A DNA stretch of 64,000 bases from Janthinobacterium agaricidamnosum NBRC 102515 = DSM 9628 (GTDB lineage: Bacteria > Pseudomonadota > Gammaproteobacteria > Burkholderiales > Burkholderiaceae_D). The DNA lies in NCBI RefSeq assembly GCF_000723165.1, contig NZ_HG322949.1, positions 3,301,651 to 3,365,650 on the forward strand, given 5' to 3'. Below are positions 35,147 through 45,797 of the stretch, piece after piece; positions within the stretch are counted from its first letter, which is position 1, and each line of letters opens with the position of its first letter. The notes beneath the pieces are model-generated. The model saw only the letters and a program-made list of their open reading frames with translations. It was not told the origin of the DNA and did not search any database. The position numbers were made by a program, and so were the translations under genes.

Positions 35147-35285
35147 GGTGGATTTCCGGCTGTTTTGATTGATCGAGATTATAGGCCGCAAAACAGGAAT
35201 AGGCAGGAATAAGCTAATTTCCGCCATTTAAACCGAATATTCTCGACAGTATCATGCATGCACTTAAACCCAAACGGAGTACATT

Positions 35286-36047
35286 ATGCAAAACAGCAGC
35301 AAGATCGCGCTCATTACCGGCGGCAATCGCGGCCTTGGCCGCAACACCCTGCTCCATCTCGCCGAACGCGGCATCGATAGCATCTTCACCTATTGCAGCA
35401 ACCGGGCCGAAGCGGACCACGTCATCGCCGCCGTCCACGCTCTCGGACGCAAGGCCGTCGCGATCCAGCTGGACACCGCCGCATCCGCCTCGTTCGACAG
35501 CTTTGTGCAACAAGTGCGGCGAGCGCTGGCCGAACTGGGCGCGCAAGGTGTCGATTACCTGGTCAACAATGCCGGCACTTCGCATCACAAACCATTCACC
35601 GATGTCACCGAAGACGAACTGGATGCGCTGTACCAGGTTCACGTCAAGGGCGTGTTCTTCCTGACGCAAAAACTGCTGCCGCTGATCCAGGATGACGGCC
35701 GCATCGTCAACATTTCCAGCGGCCTGACCCGCATCGTGATTCCCGGCAGCATCGCGTATGCGGCGATGAAGGGTGCGGTCGAAATCCTGACCCGCTACCA
35801 GGCCAAGGAACTGGGCGCGCGCGGCATCGCCGTCAACACCGTCGCCCCCGGTGCGATCACGACCGATTTCAGCGGCGGCATGGTGCGCGACAATCCCGAA
35901 CTGAACCAGCGCGTGGCCGGCATGACGGCGCTGGGACGCGCCGGTGTGCCCGACGATGTGGGCGCGATGATTGCGTCGCTGCTATCGGAGGATCAGCGCT
36001 GGGTCAATGCGCAGCGGATTGAGGTGTCGGGGGGGATGTGTATTTAA
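35286..36047 (+). CDS. SDR family oxidoreductase
   Basis: A 253-aa classical SDR with TGGNRGLG near residue 12, LVNNAGTSHHKPF, NISSGLTRIVIPGSIAYAAMKGA (catalytic Ser, Tyr, Lys), NTVAPGAITTDF and the terminal IEVSGGMCI. It resembles 3-oxoacyl-ACP-reductase-like enzymes that act on small carbonyls. It lies divergent to the AraC gene, which probably regulates it. A 158-bp MITE begins 150 bp downstream. Confidence 0.92.
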   Translation: MQNSSKIALITGGNRGLGRNTLLHLAERGIDSIFTYCSNRAEADHVIAAVHALGRKAVAIQLDTAASASFDSFVQQVRRALAELGAQGVDYLVNNAGTSHHKPFTDVTEDELDALYQVHVKGVFFLTQKLLPLIQDDGRIVNISSGLTRIVIPGSIAYAAMKGAVEILTRYQAKELGARGIAVNTVAPGAITTDFSGGMVRDNPELNQRVAGMTALGRAGVPDDVGAMIASLLSEDQRWVNAQRIEVSGGMCI

Positions 36048-36197
36048 GACTGTTTTTCGACTGACGTCTTTGTTTTGTCCGGCAAGAAAGCGCGCGTCGT
36101 ACGCAATTTTCATGGAAAGGCAATCCAGGTCCGCGGCCTGGCCGGATGGCGCGACGCGAATCCGACCAAGCCCGGCCCGGCATTTTCGCTACGCTTA

Positions 36198-36355
36198 GAG
36201 CCTATCCCAGTAGTGAGCGTCTTCTGCTGGCCGCGCATCAGCAGCGCGGACCAGGCGTGAGGAGGACGCGTGGCGGGCCACGCGACGACGATCAACGCAG
36301 TCCCCGTTGCTGAGGGGCGCCAGCAGGGGACGTATTCATCTACTGGGATAGGCTC
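36198..36355 (+). mobile_element. 158-bp MITE, copy 2
   Basis: The length, orientation and ends are identical to those of the copy at 3782-3939, with about ten internal differences. The TTA duplication is at 36195-36197 and 36356-36358. The right-hand TTA is, on the minus strand, the TAA stop codon of the UPF0303 gene. The outer stems also give a long hairpin that may terminate transcription. Confidence 0.85.
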
Positions 36356-36847
36356 TTAATCCAGCGCGACTTCCGCCAGCGGCACGCCGATCATCGCGGC
36401 CAGCGCCTCGACCACGATCGCATGATCGATACGCTGCGGCGCGCCGGACACGGTGACGGTGCCGATCGCGCCCAGACCGTCGACCATCAGCGGGAAGCTG
36501 CCGCCGTGGGTGGCGAAGTCGCGCTGCGGGCGGCCGGATTTCTGTTCCAGCGTGGTGCCATCGCGTTCCCCGGCCAGGCCCACCGCATAGGAACTGGTGT
36601 GCAAGGCGTCGACCGTGTTGCGCTTGCGGCGCGCCCAGTCGGCGTTGTTCGGCGAGGTGCCCGGCATGGCGTTATAGAAAATGGTCTCGCCGGCGACGCG
36701 GATGTCGATCGCCAGCGCCAGGCCGCGCTCGCGCGCCAGCGTGCGGATAGCGGCGCCCAACTGCCACAGCATCTCGTAGTCGAGACGCGCAAAGCGCAGG
36801 CGTTTTTCCTGTTCGGCGATTTTTGCCAGGTCGGTTTCGATGCTCAT
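36356..36847 (-). CDS. UPF0303 / heme-degrading-domain family protein
   Basis: 163 aa from MSIETDLAKIAEQEKRLRF (ATG at 36847, GGCAG upstream). It shows the family segments IRTLARERGLALAIDIRVAGETIFYNAMPGTSPNNADWARRKRN and HGGSFPLMVDGLGAIGTVTVSG, the GlcG/HbpS-like fold (PF03928). The UPF0303 group is annotated as heme-degrading-domain proteins, but a biochemical role is not firmly known. The gene stops exactly at the MITE boundary: its TAA stop is the right target duplication. Confidence 0.88.
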   Translation of the reverse strand: MSIETDLAKIAEQEKRLRFARLDYEMLWQLGAAIRTLARERGLALAIDIRVAGETIFYNAMPGTSPNNADWARRKRNTVDALHTSSYAVGLAGERDGTTLEQKSGRPQRDFATHGGSFPLMVDGLGAIGTVTVSGAPQRIDHAIVVEALAAMIGVPLAEVALD

Positions 36848-36986
36848 CAAGGCTGCCTTTCGATACGGTTGAAAACGCCATTGTGCGCGATGGCGGCGCC
36901 GCCGTCGAGGGCGCAGCGTGGCGCCGCGCAAACGGGCTGGATGCTAATATGATTACATCAGCATCACAACTTCACAAAGGAACAGG

Positions 36987-37205
36987 ATGAGCGACGTCGT
37001 ACAACAGGCATTGATTCATGCCGGACAAGAAAACATGGCCAGCGGCACCACGCCGTGGGTCGTGACGCTGGTCACGGGCGAGAAGCTGACCGGCCCGATC
37101 AGCACGGTGGCGCATGGCATTTACGCGATCGGCTCCAGTCAGCTGAAGTGGTTTGCCAGCGACAAGGTGGCCCATTTGAGCGTCTCGAGCGCGGGCGTGT
37201 TCTAG
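36987..37205 (+). CDS. Small protein with LSm/Hfq-like strand pattern, 72 aa
   Basis: The ATG has an AAAGGAACAG ribosome site. The sequence from residue 24 (VVTLVTGEKLTGPIS-TVAHGIYAIGSS-QLKWFASDKVAHLSV) follows the five-strand layout of LSm/Hfq proteins: a V-x-L-x-x-G-x-x-L-x-G first motif and a final short strand after xxIxxI-like residues. It is not Hfq itself; the YKH signature is missing. Homologues appear to be short conserved hypotheticals in betaproteobacteria. A GC-rich hairpin (37236-37257) follows. The fold proposal is an inference from pattern only. Confidence 0.65.
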   Translation: MSDVVQQALIHAGQENMASGTTPWVVTLVTGEKLTGPISTVAHGIYAIGSSQLKWFASDKVAHLSVSSAGVF

Positions 37206-38268
37206 CCATCAAGCAATAACCATAGCAATACATCCGGCGGCGCTGCCTCACGCCGCCACACTCTCCCCTCCTCCGCACAGCCTGGTTCGCACCAGCATCT
37301 TCCCCCTGTCAAAACAGCTTCCGAGCAACGTTCGCCACGGCCATCACATATTTTTCATCCATCAGTGTCGCATGTCCTCGAATGAAAACGATTACTTTCA
37401 GTAATCATCAAAAAATCCAATACGTACAATTATTTAGCCCTTGAAAATCAATGAGTTAGATTGAATGTGTCATTTGATATTTTTTCAATTACACACATTC
37501 TATCCAAACGTGCGGCTATTGACATCTTCATTACCTTGTGATTTTGATTAAATTCATCATTTTCAAAGGTTTGTTTATGGTAGTCACACATACTTAAAAC
37601 TCATTAATAATCACGAATTATAATTTCATATAAATCAATGACTTATATTAACTTTTAAATCCAAAAATAGAAAGTTCACAGTATTTTCACCAGAAACTTT
37701 AATTGTTGACTTTTTTATTTTATTCTGTCCACCGTAAAACATCGTGACGCTAAAAATTTTCATCATTGTTGAGTTAGCTGAGCATTTATAAATAATCTTG
37801 CTACATAAAAAATTTTGCTCTATATTTATCAAAAGCAATCTTTTTTGTACCAAAAGTAATTTCAGGAATCGCTGTCTCCTTCCCGTTTGGGTGAGCGTGA
37901 TGTGCCAAGTAACCGTCAATACATTATTGTGGTTGATGACTGCAATAATCGGTGCGCTGCTGGATTGCCCACCACGATATTGCCTGCCGCTGTACTGGCA
38001 ATTACTTAGTCACACACACCGCGCTCAAACGACGCTGCGGATGCTTGCGCCGGCTGTGAGCTGTCCGTCATCGCCAGCCCAAGCTGCTCCAGCCCGATTC
38101 TGTCCGTTGATCGTCCGGCCACCTGCAGGCCGGCAAGACTCACCAATGACGGCGCCATCGGCGCGGCCATTGCACAACTCAGCCATTTTCCAACCGGGGC
38201 GCGCCGCGCCTCCATCGGCCGCCGCATGGCCAGGCCAGATGACGACCAGATTTTTTAAGGAGTAATGT
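37206..38268. other. About 1.06-kb non-coding leader before the NRPS operon
   Basis: The first 170 bp are normal; about 37370-37900 is strongly AT-rich; the last 350 bp are GC-rich again. No credible gene is present (a + frame across 37798-38265 lacks a ribosome site and changes composition half way). It holds a hairpin (37236-37257) and an inverted repeat GATTAC-5-GTAATC (37390-37406). A good AAGGAG ribosome site (38257-38262) serves the NRPS start. No clear Fur box was seen. Confidence 0.6.
37236..37257 (+). terminator. GC-rich hairpin after the LSm-like gene
   Basis: GGCGGCG (37236-37242) pairs with CGCCGCC (37251-37257). There is no T tract. Confidence 0.4.
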
Positions 38269-41200
38269 ATGACGACCAACGACCAGACTCTGCCCCCCGT
38301 GCCGCTGACCTCGGGCCAAATGTCGATGTGGCTGGGGGCGCGTTTCGCTTCGCCCGACACCAACTTCAACCTGGCCGAGGCGCTCGACATCAGCGGCGAT
38401 ATCGACCCGCAGCGCTTCCTGGCGGCACTGCGCGCGGTCGCCAACGAAACCGAGGCGCCGCGCCTGCGTTTCGGCGACGACGGCAGCGGGCCGCGCCAAT
38501 GGCTGACGGACACCTATGACGGCGAGATCCCGTATCTCGATTTCAGCGCCGAGGCCGATCCGGACGGCGCCGCCGACGCCTGGATGCAAGCCGACTTCCT
38601 GCGCAGCCAGGAACTCGACGGCGGCCGGCTGTGGCTGTCGGCGCTGCTGCGCACCGGGCCGCACAACTACACCTGGTATCACCGCTGCCACCACATCGCG
38701 CTCGACGGTTACGGCGCCAGCCTGCTGGCGCGCCGCGTGGCCGAACTGTACACCGCGCTGTGCGAACAACGCCCCGCCGCCGACAGCACGCTGGCGCCGC
38801 TGGCCGCGCTGATCGAGGACGACAACGCCTACCAGGCCTCGGGCCGCAACGCGCGCGACCGCCAATACTGGATCGAGCGTTTCAGCGACAAGCCCGATCC
38901 GTTCAGCCTGGCCGGCCAGCGCGCGCCCAGCGGCGGCTTGCTGCGCCAGACCGCCTACCTGCCGGCGGCCCAGGTCGAGGCGCTGTCCGCGCTGGGCCGC
39001 GAACTGGGCGCGACGCTGCCGCAAGTGCTGACCGCCGTCATCGCCGCCTATCTGTACCGGGTCACCGGCAATCCCGACATGGTGCTCGGCATGCCGCTGA
39101 CGGCGCGCCACAATGAGCGCATGCGGCGCGTGCCGGCCATGGTCGCCAACGCCATGCCGCTGCGGCTGGCGATCGGCGGCGCGCTGCCGCTGGCCGAGCT
39201 GATCGGCGAAGTCGGACGCCAGATGCGCCAGGTCATGCGCCACCAGGCCTACCGCTACGAACAGCTGCGCGCCGACCTGAACCTGCTGGGCAACCAGCGC
39301 CAGTTGTTCACCACCGTGGTCAATATCGAAGCGTTCGACTACGATTTCCGCTTCGCCGGCCAGTTGGCCACGCCGCGCAATATGTCCAACGGTACCGCCG
39401 AAGATCTCGGCATTTTCCTGTACGAACGCGGCAACGGACAAGACTTGCAGATCGACTTCGACGCCAACCCGGCGCTGTACACGGCGGCCACGCTGGCCGG
39501 CCACCAGGCCCGCCTGCTGGGTTTTATCGGCGCGCTGCTGGCCGATCCGGCACAGCGCGTCGGCCAGGTGGCGCTGCTGCGCGACGACGAGCGCCAGCGC
39601 TTGCTGCATGGCTGGAACGACACTGCCGCCGCCGTGCCCGCCACCACGCTGACGGCGCTGCTGGAACGGCGCGCCGGGGCCAGCGCCGACGCGGTCGCGC
39701 TGCGCTGCGAGGGCCGGCAATTCACTTACGCCGAACTGCACCGCCGCGCCAACCAGCTGGCGCGCCTGCTGCTGGCGCGCGGCGCCGGCCCGGGCGCCAT
39801 CGTCGCGATCGCCGTGCCGCGCTCGCTGGACCTGATGGTGGCGCTGCTGGCGACGCTGAAGACCGGCGCCGCCTACCTGCCGCTGGACCCCGATTACCCG
39901 CCCGAGCGGCTCGCCTTCATGCTGGCCGACGCGGCCCCGGTATGCCTGCTGGCCAGCGGCGCGCCCGCGACGCAACTGGAAGGCCAACTGGCCGATCATG
40001 CGTCCCTGTTGCTGCGCCTCGATACGGCAGCCGCCGGCGCCGCGCTGGACGCCGCCGGCGACGCGCCGCTCAGCGATGCCGAACGCGGCGCGGTGCTGGT
40101 CCCGCTGCATCCGGCCTACCTGATCTACACCTCCGGCTCGACCGGCACGCCGAAAGGCGTGCTGGTGTCGCACCAGGCCATCGTCAACCGCCTGCTGTGG
40201 ATGCAGCACCGCTACGGCTTGCAGGCCGACGACCGGGTGCTGCAAAAAACGCCGTCCAGTTTCGATGTGTCGGTATGGGAATTCTTTTGGCCGCTGATCG
40301 ACGGCGCCACGCTGGTGATGGCAAAACCGGGCGGCCACAAGGATGCGCATTACCTGGCCGGCCTGATCGCCGCCGAGTCCATCACGACGCTGCATTTTGT
40401 GCCGTCGATGCTGGAACTGTTCCTGCTCGAACCGGACGCCGTCGCCTGCACCTCGCTGCGCCGCGTGATTTGCAGCGGCGAGGCGCTGGCCCCGGCGCTG
40501 CAAGCCCAGTTCAGGCAGCGCCTCACTTGCGAGCTGCACAATCTGTACGGCCCGACCGAGGCCGCGGTCGACGTCACCAGCTGGCAGTGCCAGGATGGAG
40601 CGGGCGAGGAACGGGTGCCGATCGGCTTCCCGATCTGGAACACCCAATTGTATGTGCTCGACGATGCGCTGCAGCCGGTGCCGGCCGGCGTCGGCGGCGA
40701 GCTGTATCTGGCCGGCACGGGGCTGGCGCAAGGCTATCTGCGGCGTCCGCTGCTCAGCGCCGAACGCTTCATCGCCAACCCGCACGGCGCGCCAGGCAGC
40801 CGCATGTACCGCAGCGGCGACCTGGCCTGCTGGCGCGCCGATGGCAGCCTGGATTACCTGGGCCGGGCCGACCAGCAATTGAAGCTGCGCGGCTTCCGCA
40901 TCGAGCCGGGCGAGATCGAAGCCCTGCTGCTGGGCCACCCGGACGTGGCCCAGGCCGCCGTCATCGCGCGCGAAGACACGCCCGGCGAGCGGCGCCTGGT
41001 GGCCTACCTGGTCGGCCATCCCGGCAGCGACCCGGCGCCGGCCGAGCTGCGCGCATTGCTGGCCGCCGCGCTGCCGGAATACATGGTGCCGTCCAGCTTC
41101 GTCAACCTGCCGGCCCTCCCGCTGGGCCCGAGCGGCAAGCTGGACCGCAAGGCCCTGCCGGCGCCGGAACGCCAGGCGGCCACCCAGTACAGCGCGCCGC

Positions 41201-44200
41201 GCACGCCGACCGAACGCATCCTGGCCACCATGTGGGCCGAGGCGCTGCATCTCGAACGGGTCGGCGTGGACGACAATTTCTTCGAGCTGGGCGGCCATTC
41301 GCTGATGATCATCCAGCTGATGTCGATGATACGCCAGCACTTCCTGATCGACTTGCCGGTCGACACACTGTTCCAGGTGTCGACCATCGCCGGCCTGGCC
41401 GCGCTGCTGGACCAGGATGCGGCGGCGCTGCCGGGCGTGATACCGATGCCGCGCCCGCAGCACATTCCACTGTCGTTCGCGCAAAACCGGCTGTGGCTGA
41501 TGAACCAGCTGGAAGACGGCAATCCGGCCTACAACATGCCGCTGGCGCTGCGCCTGACCGGCCCGCTGGAGCGGGACGCGCTGCGCGCGGCGCTGGGCGA
41601 CCTGGTGCAGCGCCACGAAAGCCTGCGCACCATCTACCCAACCGCGGCCGGCGTGCCGCACCAGTTGGTGCTCGACGGCGCGCAGGCGCAGCCGCTGCTG
41701 CTGACCACCAGCAGCAGCGAAGACCAGTTGGCGCCGCTGCTGCGCAACGCCGCCGTGCACCGCTTCCGGCTGGAACGCGAGGCGCCGCTGCGCGCCACGC
41801 TGTTCCAGCTGGAGGAAGACGAGCATGTGCTGCTGCTGCTGACCCACCACATCGCCGGCGACGGCGCCTCGCTGCTGCCGCTGGCGCGCGACCTGAGCCT
41901 GGCCTACGATGCGCGCTGCCAGTCGCGGGCGCCGGACTGGGCCCCGCTGCCGGTGCAATACGCCGACTACACCTTGTGGCAAAACGCGCTGCTCGGCAGC
42001 GAAGACGATCCGGCCAGCCTGGCGGCGCGCCAGTCCGCCTTCTGGCAAGAGACGCTGCGCGGCCTGCCGGAACAACTGGCGCTGCCGGCCGACCATCCGC
42101 GCCCTGCCACGCCGAGCTACCGCGGCGGCGTGGTGCCGCTGCGGATCAACCGGCAACTGCACGCGCAATTGCTGCAAGTGGCCAGCGACGGCCAGGCCAG
42201 CCTGTTCATGGTGCTGCAAGCGCTGCTGGCGGCGCTGCTCAGCCGTCTCGGCGCCGGCAGCGACATCGCCATCGGCACCCCGGTCGGCGGCCGCAGCGAC
42301 CATGCGCTGGACGGCTTGATCGGCTGCTTCGTCAATACGCTGGTGCTGCGCACCGACACGTCCGGCCGGCCCGGCCTGCGCACGCTGCTGTCGCGCGTGC
42401 GGGCCAATAACCTGGCCGCCTACGCGCACCAGGAATTGCCGTTCGACCGGCTGGTCGACTTGCTGCGGCCGCAGCGCTCGCGCGCCAGCCACCCGCTGTT
42501 CCAGGTCATGCTGGGTTTCCAGAACAGCAGCCGGGCCAGCTTCAGCATGGCCGGCGTGGCGGTCACGCCGCAGCCGGTCACGGTCGACACCGCCAAGTTC
42601 GACCTGTCCTTCATCCTGACCGAACAGCGCGACAGCGACGGCTTGCCGGCCGGCATCGGCGGCGGCATCCAGTACAGCAGCGACCTGTTTGAGCAGAGCA
42701 CCGTGGAAGCCATCGCCGGCCGCCTGCTGCGCCTGCTGGAAGAGGCGTGCGCGGCGCCGGACGCGGCGCTGGCCGACATCGACCTGCTGCAGGCGCGGGA
42801 ACGCCAGCGCCTGCTGGGCGACAACGGCGGCCTGGCCCGCATGCTGGAGCCCTTGAGCCTGGCGCAGATGGTGGAACGCCACGCCCTCGGCGCGCCGGAA
42901 GCGACCGCGCTGGTCACCGAGCACGGCGACGTCAGCTACCAGATGCTGAACCTGCGCGCCAACCGGCTGGCGCATTTGCTGCGCCGGCGCGGCGTGCGCC
43001 CCGGATCGCTGGTCGCCACCGTGCTGCCGCGCTCCTTCAACCTGGTGCTGGCGCACCTGGCCATCGTCAAGGCCGGCGCGGCCTACCTGCCGATCGACCC
43101 GCACCACATGGCGGCGCGGATCCCGTTCGTGCTGCGGCAGGCGGCGCCGCACACGGTGCTGTCCAGCGTGGAGCTGGCCCAGCAGCACGGCCTGCAGGAC
43201 GCGCCCGGCACGCTGCTGCTGGACGACGACCACAACGTGGCGATCATGGCGCTGCAGCCGGACTACAACCCCGGCCTGCCGGTGCACCCGCAAGACGCCG
43301 CCTACCTGATCTACACTTCCGGTTCCAGCGGCGTGCCGAAAGGCGTGCTGGTGCCGCACGCCGGCTTGAGCAGCCTGGGCGCCAGCATGAGCGAAACCTT
43401 CGGCCTGAACCCCAGCGCGCGCGTGCTGCAGTTTTCATCGTGCGGTTTCGACGCGTCGATCATGGACCAGCTGATGGCCTTCCATAGCGGCGCGGCGCTG
43501 GTGCTGCCGGATGCGGCCAGCCAGCAGCCGCTGGGCGACGAACTGGTCCAGCTGCTGCAGCGGCACGCCATCAGCCACGCGCTGATACCGCCGGCCGCGC
43601 TGGCGACGCTGCCGCCGGCCGAACTGCCGCTGCTGCGCACGCTGGTGGTCGGCGGCGACAGTTGCCCGCCGGCGCTGGTGCAGCGCTGGTCGCGCGGCCG
43701 GCGCATGTTCAACGCCTACGGTCCGACCGAAATCACGATTTGCGCCAGCATCAGCGCGCCGATGCAACTGGCCGGTCCGGCGTCGATCGGCAGGCCGGTG
43801 TGGAATACCCGGCTGTACGTGCTCGACGAGCAATTGCAATTGCTGCCGCCCGGCGTGGCCGGCGAACTGTATATCGCCGGCGCCGGCCTGGCGCGCGGCT
43901 ACCTGGGCCAGCCGGTGCTCAGCGCCGAGCGCTTCGTCGCCAATCCCTATGGGCAGCCCGGCAGCCGCATGTACCGCAGCGGCGACCTGGCGCGCTGGGC
44001 CGCCGACGGCAGCCTCGATTTCCTGGGCCGGGCCGACCAGCAGGTCAAATTGCGCGGCTTCCGCATCGAGCCGGGCGAAATCGAAACGCTGCTGCTGCGC
44101 CAGCCCGGCGTGGCGCAAGCGGCCGTGCTGCTGCGCGAAGACACGCCCGGCGCGGCGCGCCTGGTGGCTTACCTGGTGCCGGCCGAAGATGGCGCCGAAC

Positions 44201-45795
44201 TGCCGGTCGCGCAGCTGCGCGACAGCCTGGTGCGGGTGCTGCCCGACTATATGGTGCCGGCCGTCTTCGTCACGCTGGCGGCGCTGCCGCTGAACCAGAG
44301 CGGCAAGCTGGACCGGCGCGCATTGCCGGCGCCGCCGCAGCAGCGCCAGGCCGCCATCGCCTACGCCGCGCCGCAAGGCGCCACCGAACAGGCGCTGGCG
44401 CAGATCTGGTCCGAGGCGCTGCAAGTCGGCCAGGTCGGCCGGCACGACAACTTCTTCGAACTGGGCGGCCACTCGCTGCTGGCGATCCAGCTCGGCATGC
44501 GCATCCGCGAGCAATTGCACGCCGACTTCCCGCACGCCGGCATCTACAGCCATCCCGAACTGGCCGAACTGGCGACGCTGGTGGACGGCCTGCGCGCCGG
44601 CGTCGCCGCCAAGGTGCGCCCGGACCTGGCGCGCGACCTGCTGCTGCCGCGGCACATCCAGCCACAAGCCGCATCGGCGCCGCTGCAGCCGCAACGGGTA
44701 TTCCTGACCGGCGCCAGCGGCTTTGTCGGCAGCCACCTGCTGGCAGCGCTGCTGCGCGACAGCGCCGCCAGCGTGGTCTGCCACGTGCGCGGCGACAGCC
44801 CGCAAGCGGCGCGCGAGCGGCTGCGGGCCAGCATGGCGACGCGCCAGCTGGAAGCGCTGTGGGACGACAGCCGCATCGAGGTGCTGGCGGGCGACCTGGG
44901 CGCACCGGGCCTCGGCCTGAGCGAAGCCGACGCCGAGGCGATCCGCGAACGCTGCGACGCGATCTACCATTGCGCCGCGCAAGTCGACTTCCTGCATCCG
45001 TACGCCAGCCTGAAACCGGCCAACGTCGACAGCCTGGTGACGCTGCTCGACTGGACCGCGCGCGGCCGGCCGAAAAGCCTGCACTACGTCTCGACGCTGG
45101 CGGTGATCGATCCCGGCAACGGCGCCAGCGTGACCGAACGTTCGCCGCTGGCGGTGTCGGACGGGCTGGCCGACGGCTACAGCCAGAGCAAATGGGTGGC
45201 CGACACGCTGGCGCGCGAGGCGCAGGCGCGCGGCCTGCCGGTGACCATCTACCGGCTCGGCGCCGTGACCGGCGACCATGACCACGCGCTGTGCAACGCG
45301 GCCGACCTGATCTGGCGGGTGGCGCGGCTGTACGCCGACCTGGGCGCGATCCCGGACATGGACTTGCCGCTGAACCTGACCCCGGTCGACGATGTCGCCC
45401 GCGCCATCCTCGGCCTGGCCGGCCACGCCGCCGCGCGCGGCCAGGTGTATCACCTGATGGGCCAGCAGCGGCTGCGGGTCGGCGACATCGCGCCGGTGTT
45501 CGCCCGGCTCGGCGTGGCGCTCGAGGCGCTGCCGCTGGAGCCATGGCTGCAGCGGGCCCGCGCGCGGCTGGTCGAAACCGGCCAGCGCGACCTGGCGGCG
45601 GTGCTGGCCATCCTCGACCAGTACGACACGGCGGCCACGCCGCCCGACGTGTCCGGCGACGCCACCCAGACCCAGCTGGAAGCGCTGGGCGTGCCGATCC
45701 GCCCGGTCGACCGCGAACTGCTGGAACGCTATTTCATCAACCTCGGCATCCGGCGCGCCACGCCGGCCGCCATCGACGCCACCGCAGGAGCCTGA
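38269..45795 (+). CDS. Non-ribosomal peptide synthetase, C-A-T-C-A-T-reductase, 2508 aa
   Basis: The domains in order are: C1 (about 10-440, HHIALDG intact), A1 (460-970, [18 protein letters not shown]), T1 (990-1050, [12 protein letters not shown]), C2 (1060-1500, HHIAGDG), A2 (1520-2030, [18 protein letters not shown]), T2 (2045-2110, [12 protein letters not shown]) and a terminal thioester reductase (2140-2500, [13 protein letters not shown]). C1 resembles the starter C domains of DhbF/EntF, which take an acyl or aryl group from a partner carrier protein. A1 gives the ten-residue code DVWHISLVDK, close to the known serine code. A2 reads DAMLVGAICK, which I cannot assign. There is no epimerase or thioesterase. 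Predicted product: N-acyl-Ser-X released as aldehyde or alcohol. The gene heads an operon with a glycosyltransferase (2 bp gap) and an MbtH-like gene. Confidence 0.95.
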   Translation: MTTNDQTLPPVPLTSGQMSMWLGARFASPDTNFNLAEALDISGDIDPQRFLAALRAVANETEAPRLRFGDDGSGPRQWLTDTYDGEIPYLDFSAEADPDGAADAWMQADFLRSQELDGGRLWLSALLRTGPHNYTWYHRCHHIALDGYGASLLARRVAELYTALCEQRPAADSTLAPLAALIEDDNAYQASGRNARDRQYWIERFSDKPDPFSLAGQRAPSGGLLRQTAYLPAAQVEALSALGRELGATLPQVLTAVIAAYLYRVTGNPDMVLGMPLTARHNERMRRVPAMVANAMPLRLAIGGALPLAELIGEVGRQMRQVMRHQAYRYEQLRADLNLLGNQRQLFTTVVNIEAFDYDFRFAGQLATPRNMSNGTAEDLGIFLYERGNGQDLQIDFDANPALYTAATLAGHQARLLGFIGALLADPAQRVGQVALLRDDERQRLLHGWNDTAAAVPATTLTALLERRAGASADAVALRCEGRQFTYAELHRRANQLARLLLARGAGPGAIVAIAVPRSLDLMVALLATLKTGAAYLPLDPDYPPERLAFMLADAAPVCLLASGAPATQLEGQLADHASLLLRLDTAAAGAALDAAGDAPLSDAERGAVLVPLHPAYLIYTSGSTGTPKGVLVSHQAIVNRLLWMQHRYGLQADDRVLQKTPSSFDVSVWEFFWPLIDGATLVMAKPGGHKDAHYLAGLIAAESITTLHFVPSMLELFLLEPDAVACTSLRRVICSGEALAPALQAQFRQRLTCELHNLYGPTEAAVDVTSWQCQDGAGEERVPIGFPIWNTQLYVLDDALQPVPAGVGGELYLAGTGLAQGYLRRPLLSAERFIANPHGAPGSRMYRSGDLACWRADGSLDYLGRADQQLKLRGFRIEPGEIEALLLGHPDVAQAAVIAREDTPGERRLVAYLVGHPGSDPAPAELRALLAAALPEYMVPSSFVNLPALPLGPSGKLDRKALPAPERQAATQYSAPRTPTERILATMWAEALHLERVGVDDNFFELGGHSLMIIQLMSMIRQHFLIDLPVDTLFQVSTIAGLAALLDQDAAALPGVIPMPRPQHIPLSFAQNRLWLMNQLEDGNPAYNMPLALRLTGPLERDALRAALGDLVQRHESLRTIYPTAAGVPHQLVLDGAQAQPLLLTTSSSEDQLAPLLRNAAVHRFRLEREAPLRATLFQLEEDEHVLLLLTHHIAGDGASLLPLARDLSLAYDARCQSRAPDWAPLPVQYADYTLWQNALLGSEDDPASLAARQSAFWQETLRGLPEQLALPADHPRPATPSYRGGVVPLRINRQLHAQLLQVASDGQASLFMVLQALLAALLSRLGAGSDIAIGTPVGGRSDHALDGLIGCFVNTLVLRTDTSGRPGLRTLLSRVRANNLAAYAHQELPFDRLVDLLRPQRSRASHPLFQVMLGFQNSSRASFSMAGVAVTPQPVTVDTAKFDLSFILTEQRDSDGLPAGIGGGIQYSSDLFEQSTVEAIAGRLLRLLEEACAAPDAALADIDLLQARERQRLLGDNGGLARMLEPLSLAQMVERHALGAPEATALVTEHGDVSYQMLNLRANRLAHLLRRRGVRPGSLVATVLPRSFNLVLAHLAIVKAGAAYLPIDPHHMAARIPFVLRQAAPHTVLSSVELAQQHGLQDAPGTLLLDDDHNVAIMALQPDYNPGLPVHPQDAAYLIYTSGSSGVPKGVLVPHAGLSSLGASMSETFGLNPSARVLQFSSCGFDASIMDQLMAFHSGAALVLPDAASQQPLGDELVQLLQRHAISHALIPPAALATLPPAELPLLRTLVVGGDSCPPALVQRWSRGRRMFNAYGPTEITICASISAPMQLAGPASIGRPVWNTRLYVLDEQLQLLPPGVAGELYIAGAGLARGYLGQPVLSAERFVANPYGQPGSRMYRSGDLARWAADGSLDFLGRADQQVKLRGFRIEPGEIETLLLRQPGVAQAAVLLREDTPGAARLVAYLVPAEDGAELPVAQLRDSLVRVLPDYMVPAVFVTLAALPLNQSGKLDRRALPAPPQQRQAAIAYAAPQGATEQALAQIWSEALQVGQVGRHDNFFELGGHSLLAIQLGMRIREQLHADFPHAGIYSHPELAELATLVDGLRAGVAAKVRPDLARDLLLPRHIQPQAASAPLQPQRVFLTGASGFVGSHLLAALLRDSAASVVCHVRGDSPQAARERLRASMATRQLEALWDDSRIEVLAGDLGAPGLGLSEADAEAIRERCDAIYHCAAQVDFLHPYASLKPANVDSLVTLLDWTARGRPKSLHYVSTLAVIDPGNGASVTERSPLAVSDGLADGYSQSKWVADTLAREAQARGLPVTIYRLGAVTGDHDHALCNAADLIWRVARLYADLGAIPDMDLPLNLTPVDDVARAILGLAGHAAARGQVYHLMGQQRLRVGDIAPVFARLGVALEALPLEPWLQRARARLVETGQRDLAAVLAILDQYDTAATPPDVSGDATQTQLEALGVPIRPVDRELLERYFINLGIRRATPAAIDATAGA

Positions 45796-45797
45796 CC

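Noticed and set aside
36075..36260. Short + frame running into the second MITE
   Set aside because: It ends inside the MITE and lacks a ribosome site.
37798..38265. 155-codon + frame just before the NRPS gene
   Set aside because: No ribosome site; composition changes from AT-rich to GC-rich in the middle; no domain.
37206..38268. Fur control of the NRPS operon, suggested by its DhbF-like starter module
   Set aside because: No convincing Fur palindrome was found in the leader, and no catechol or aryl-carrier genes are nearby. The siderophore idea remains unsupported.
38179..43359. Very long open frame (about 1726 codons) antisense to the NRPS gene
   Set aside because: It is a mirror effect of GC-rich codon use on the opposite strand. 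The product is low-complexity (rich in Arg, Gln, Ala, Gly) without domains, and the sense strand encodes an unmistakable NRPS.
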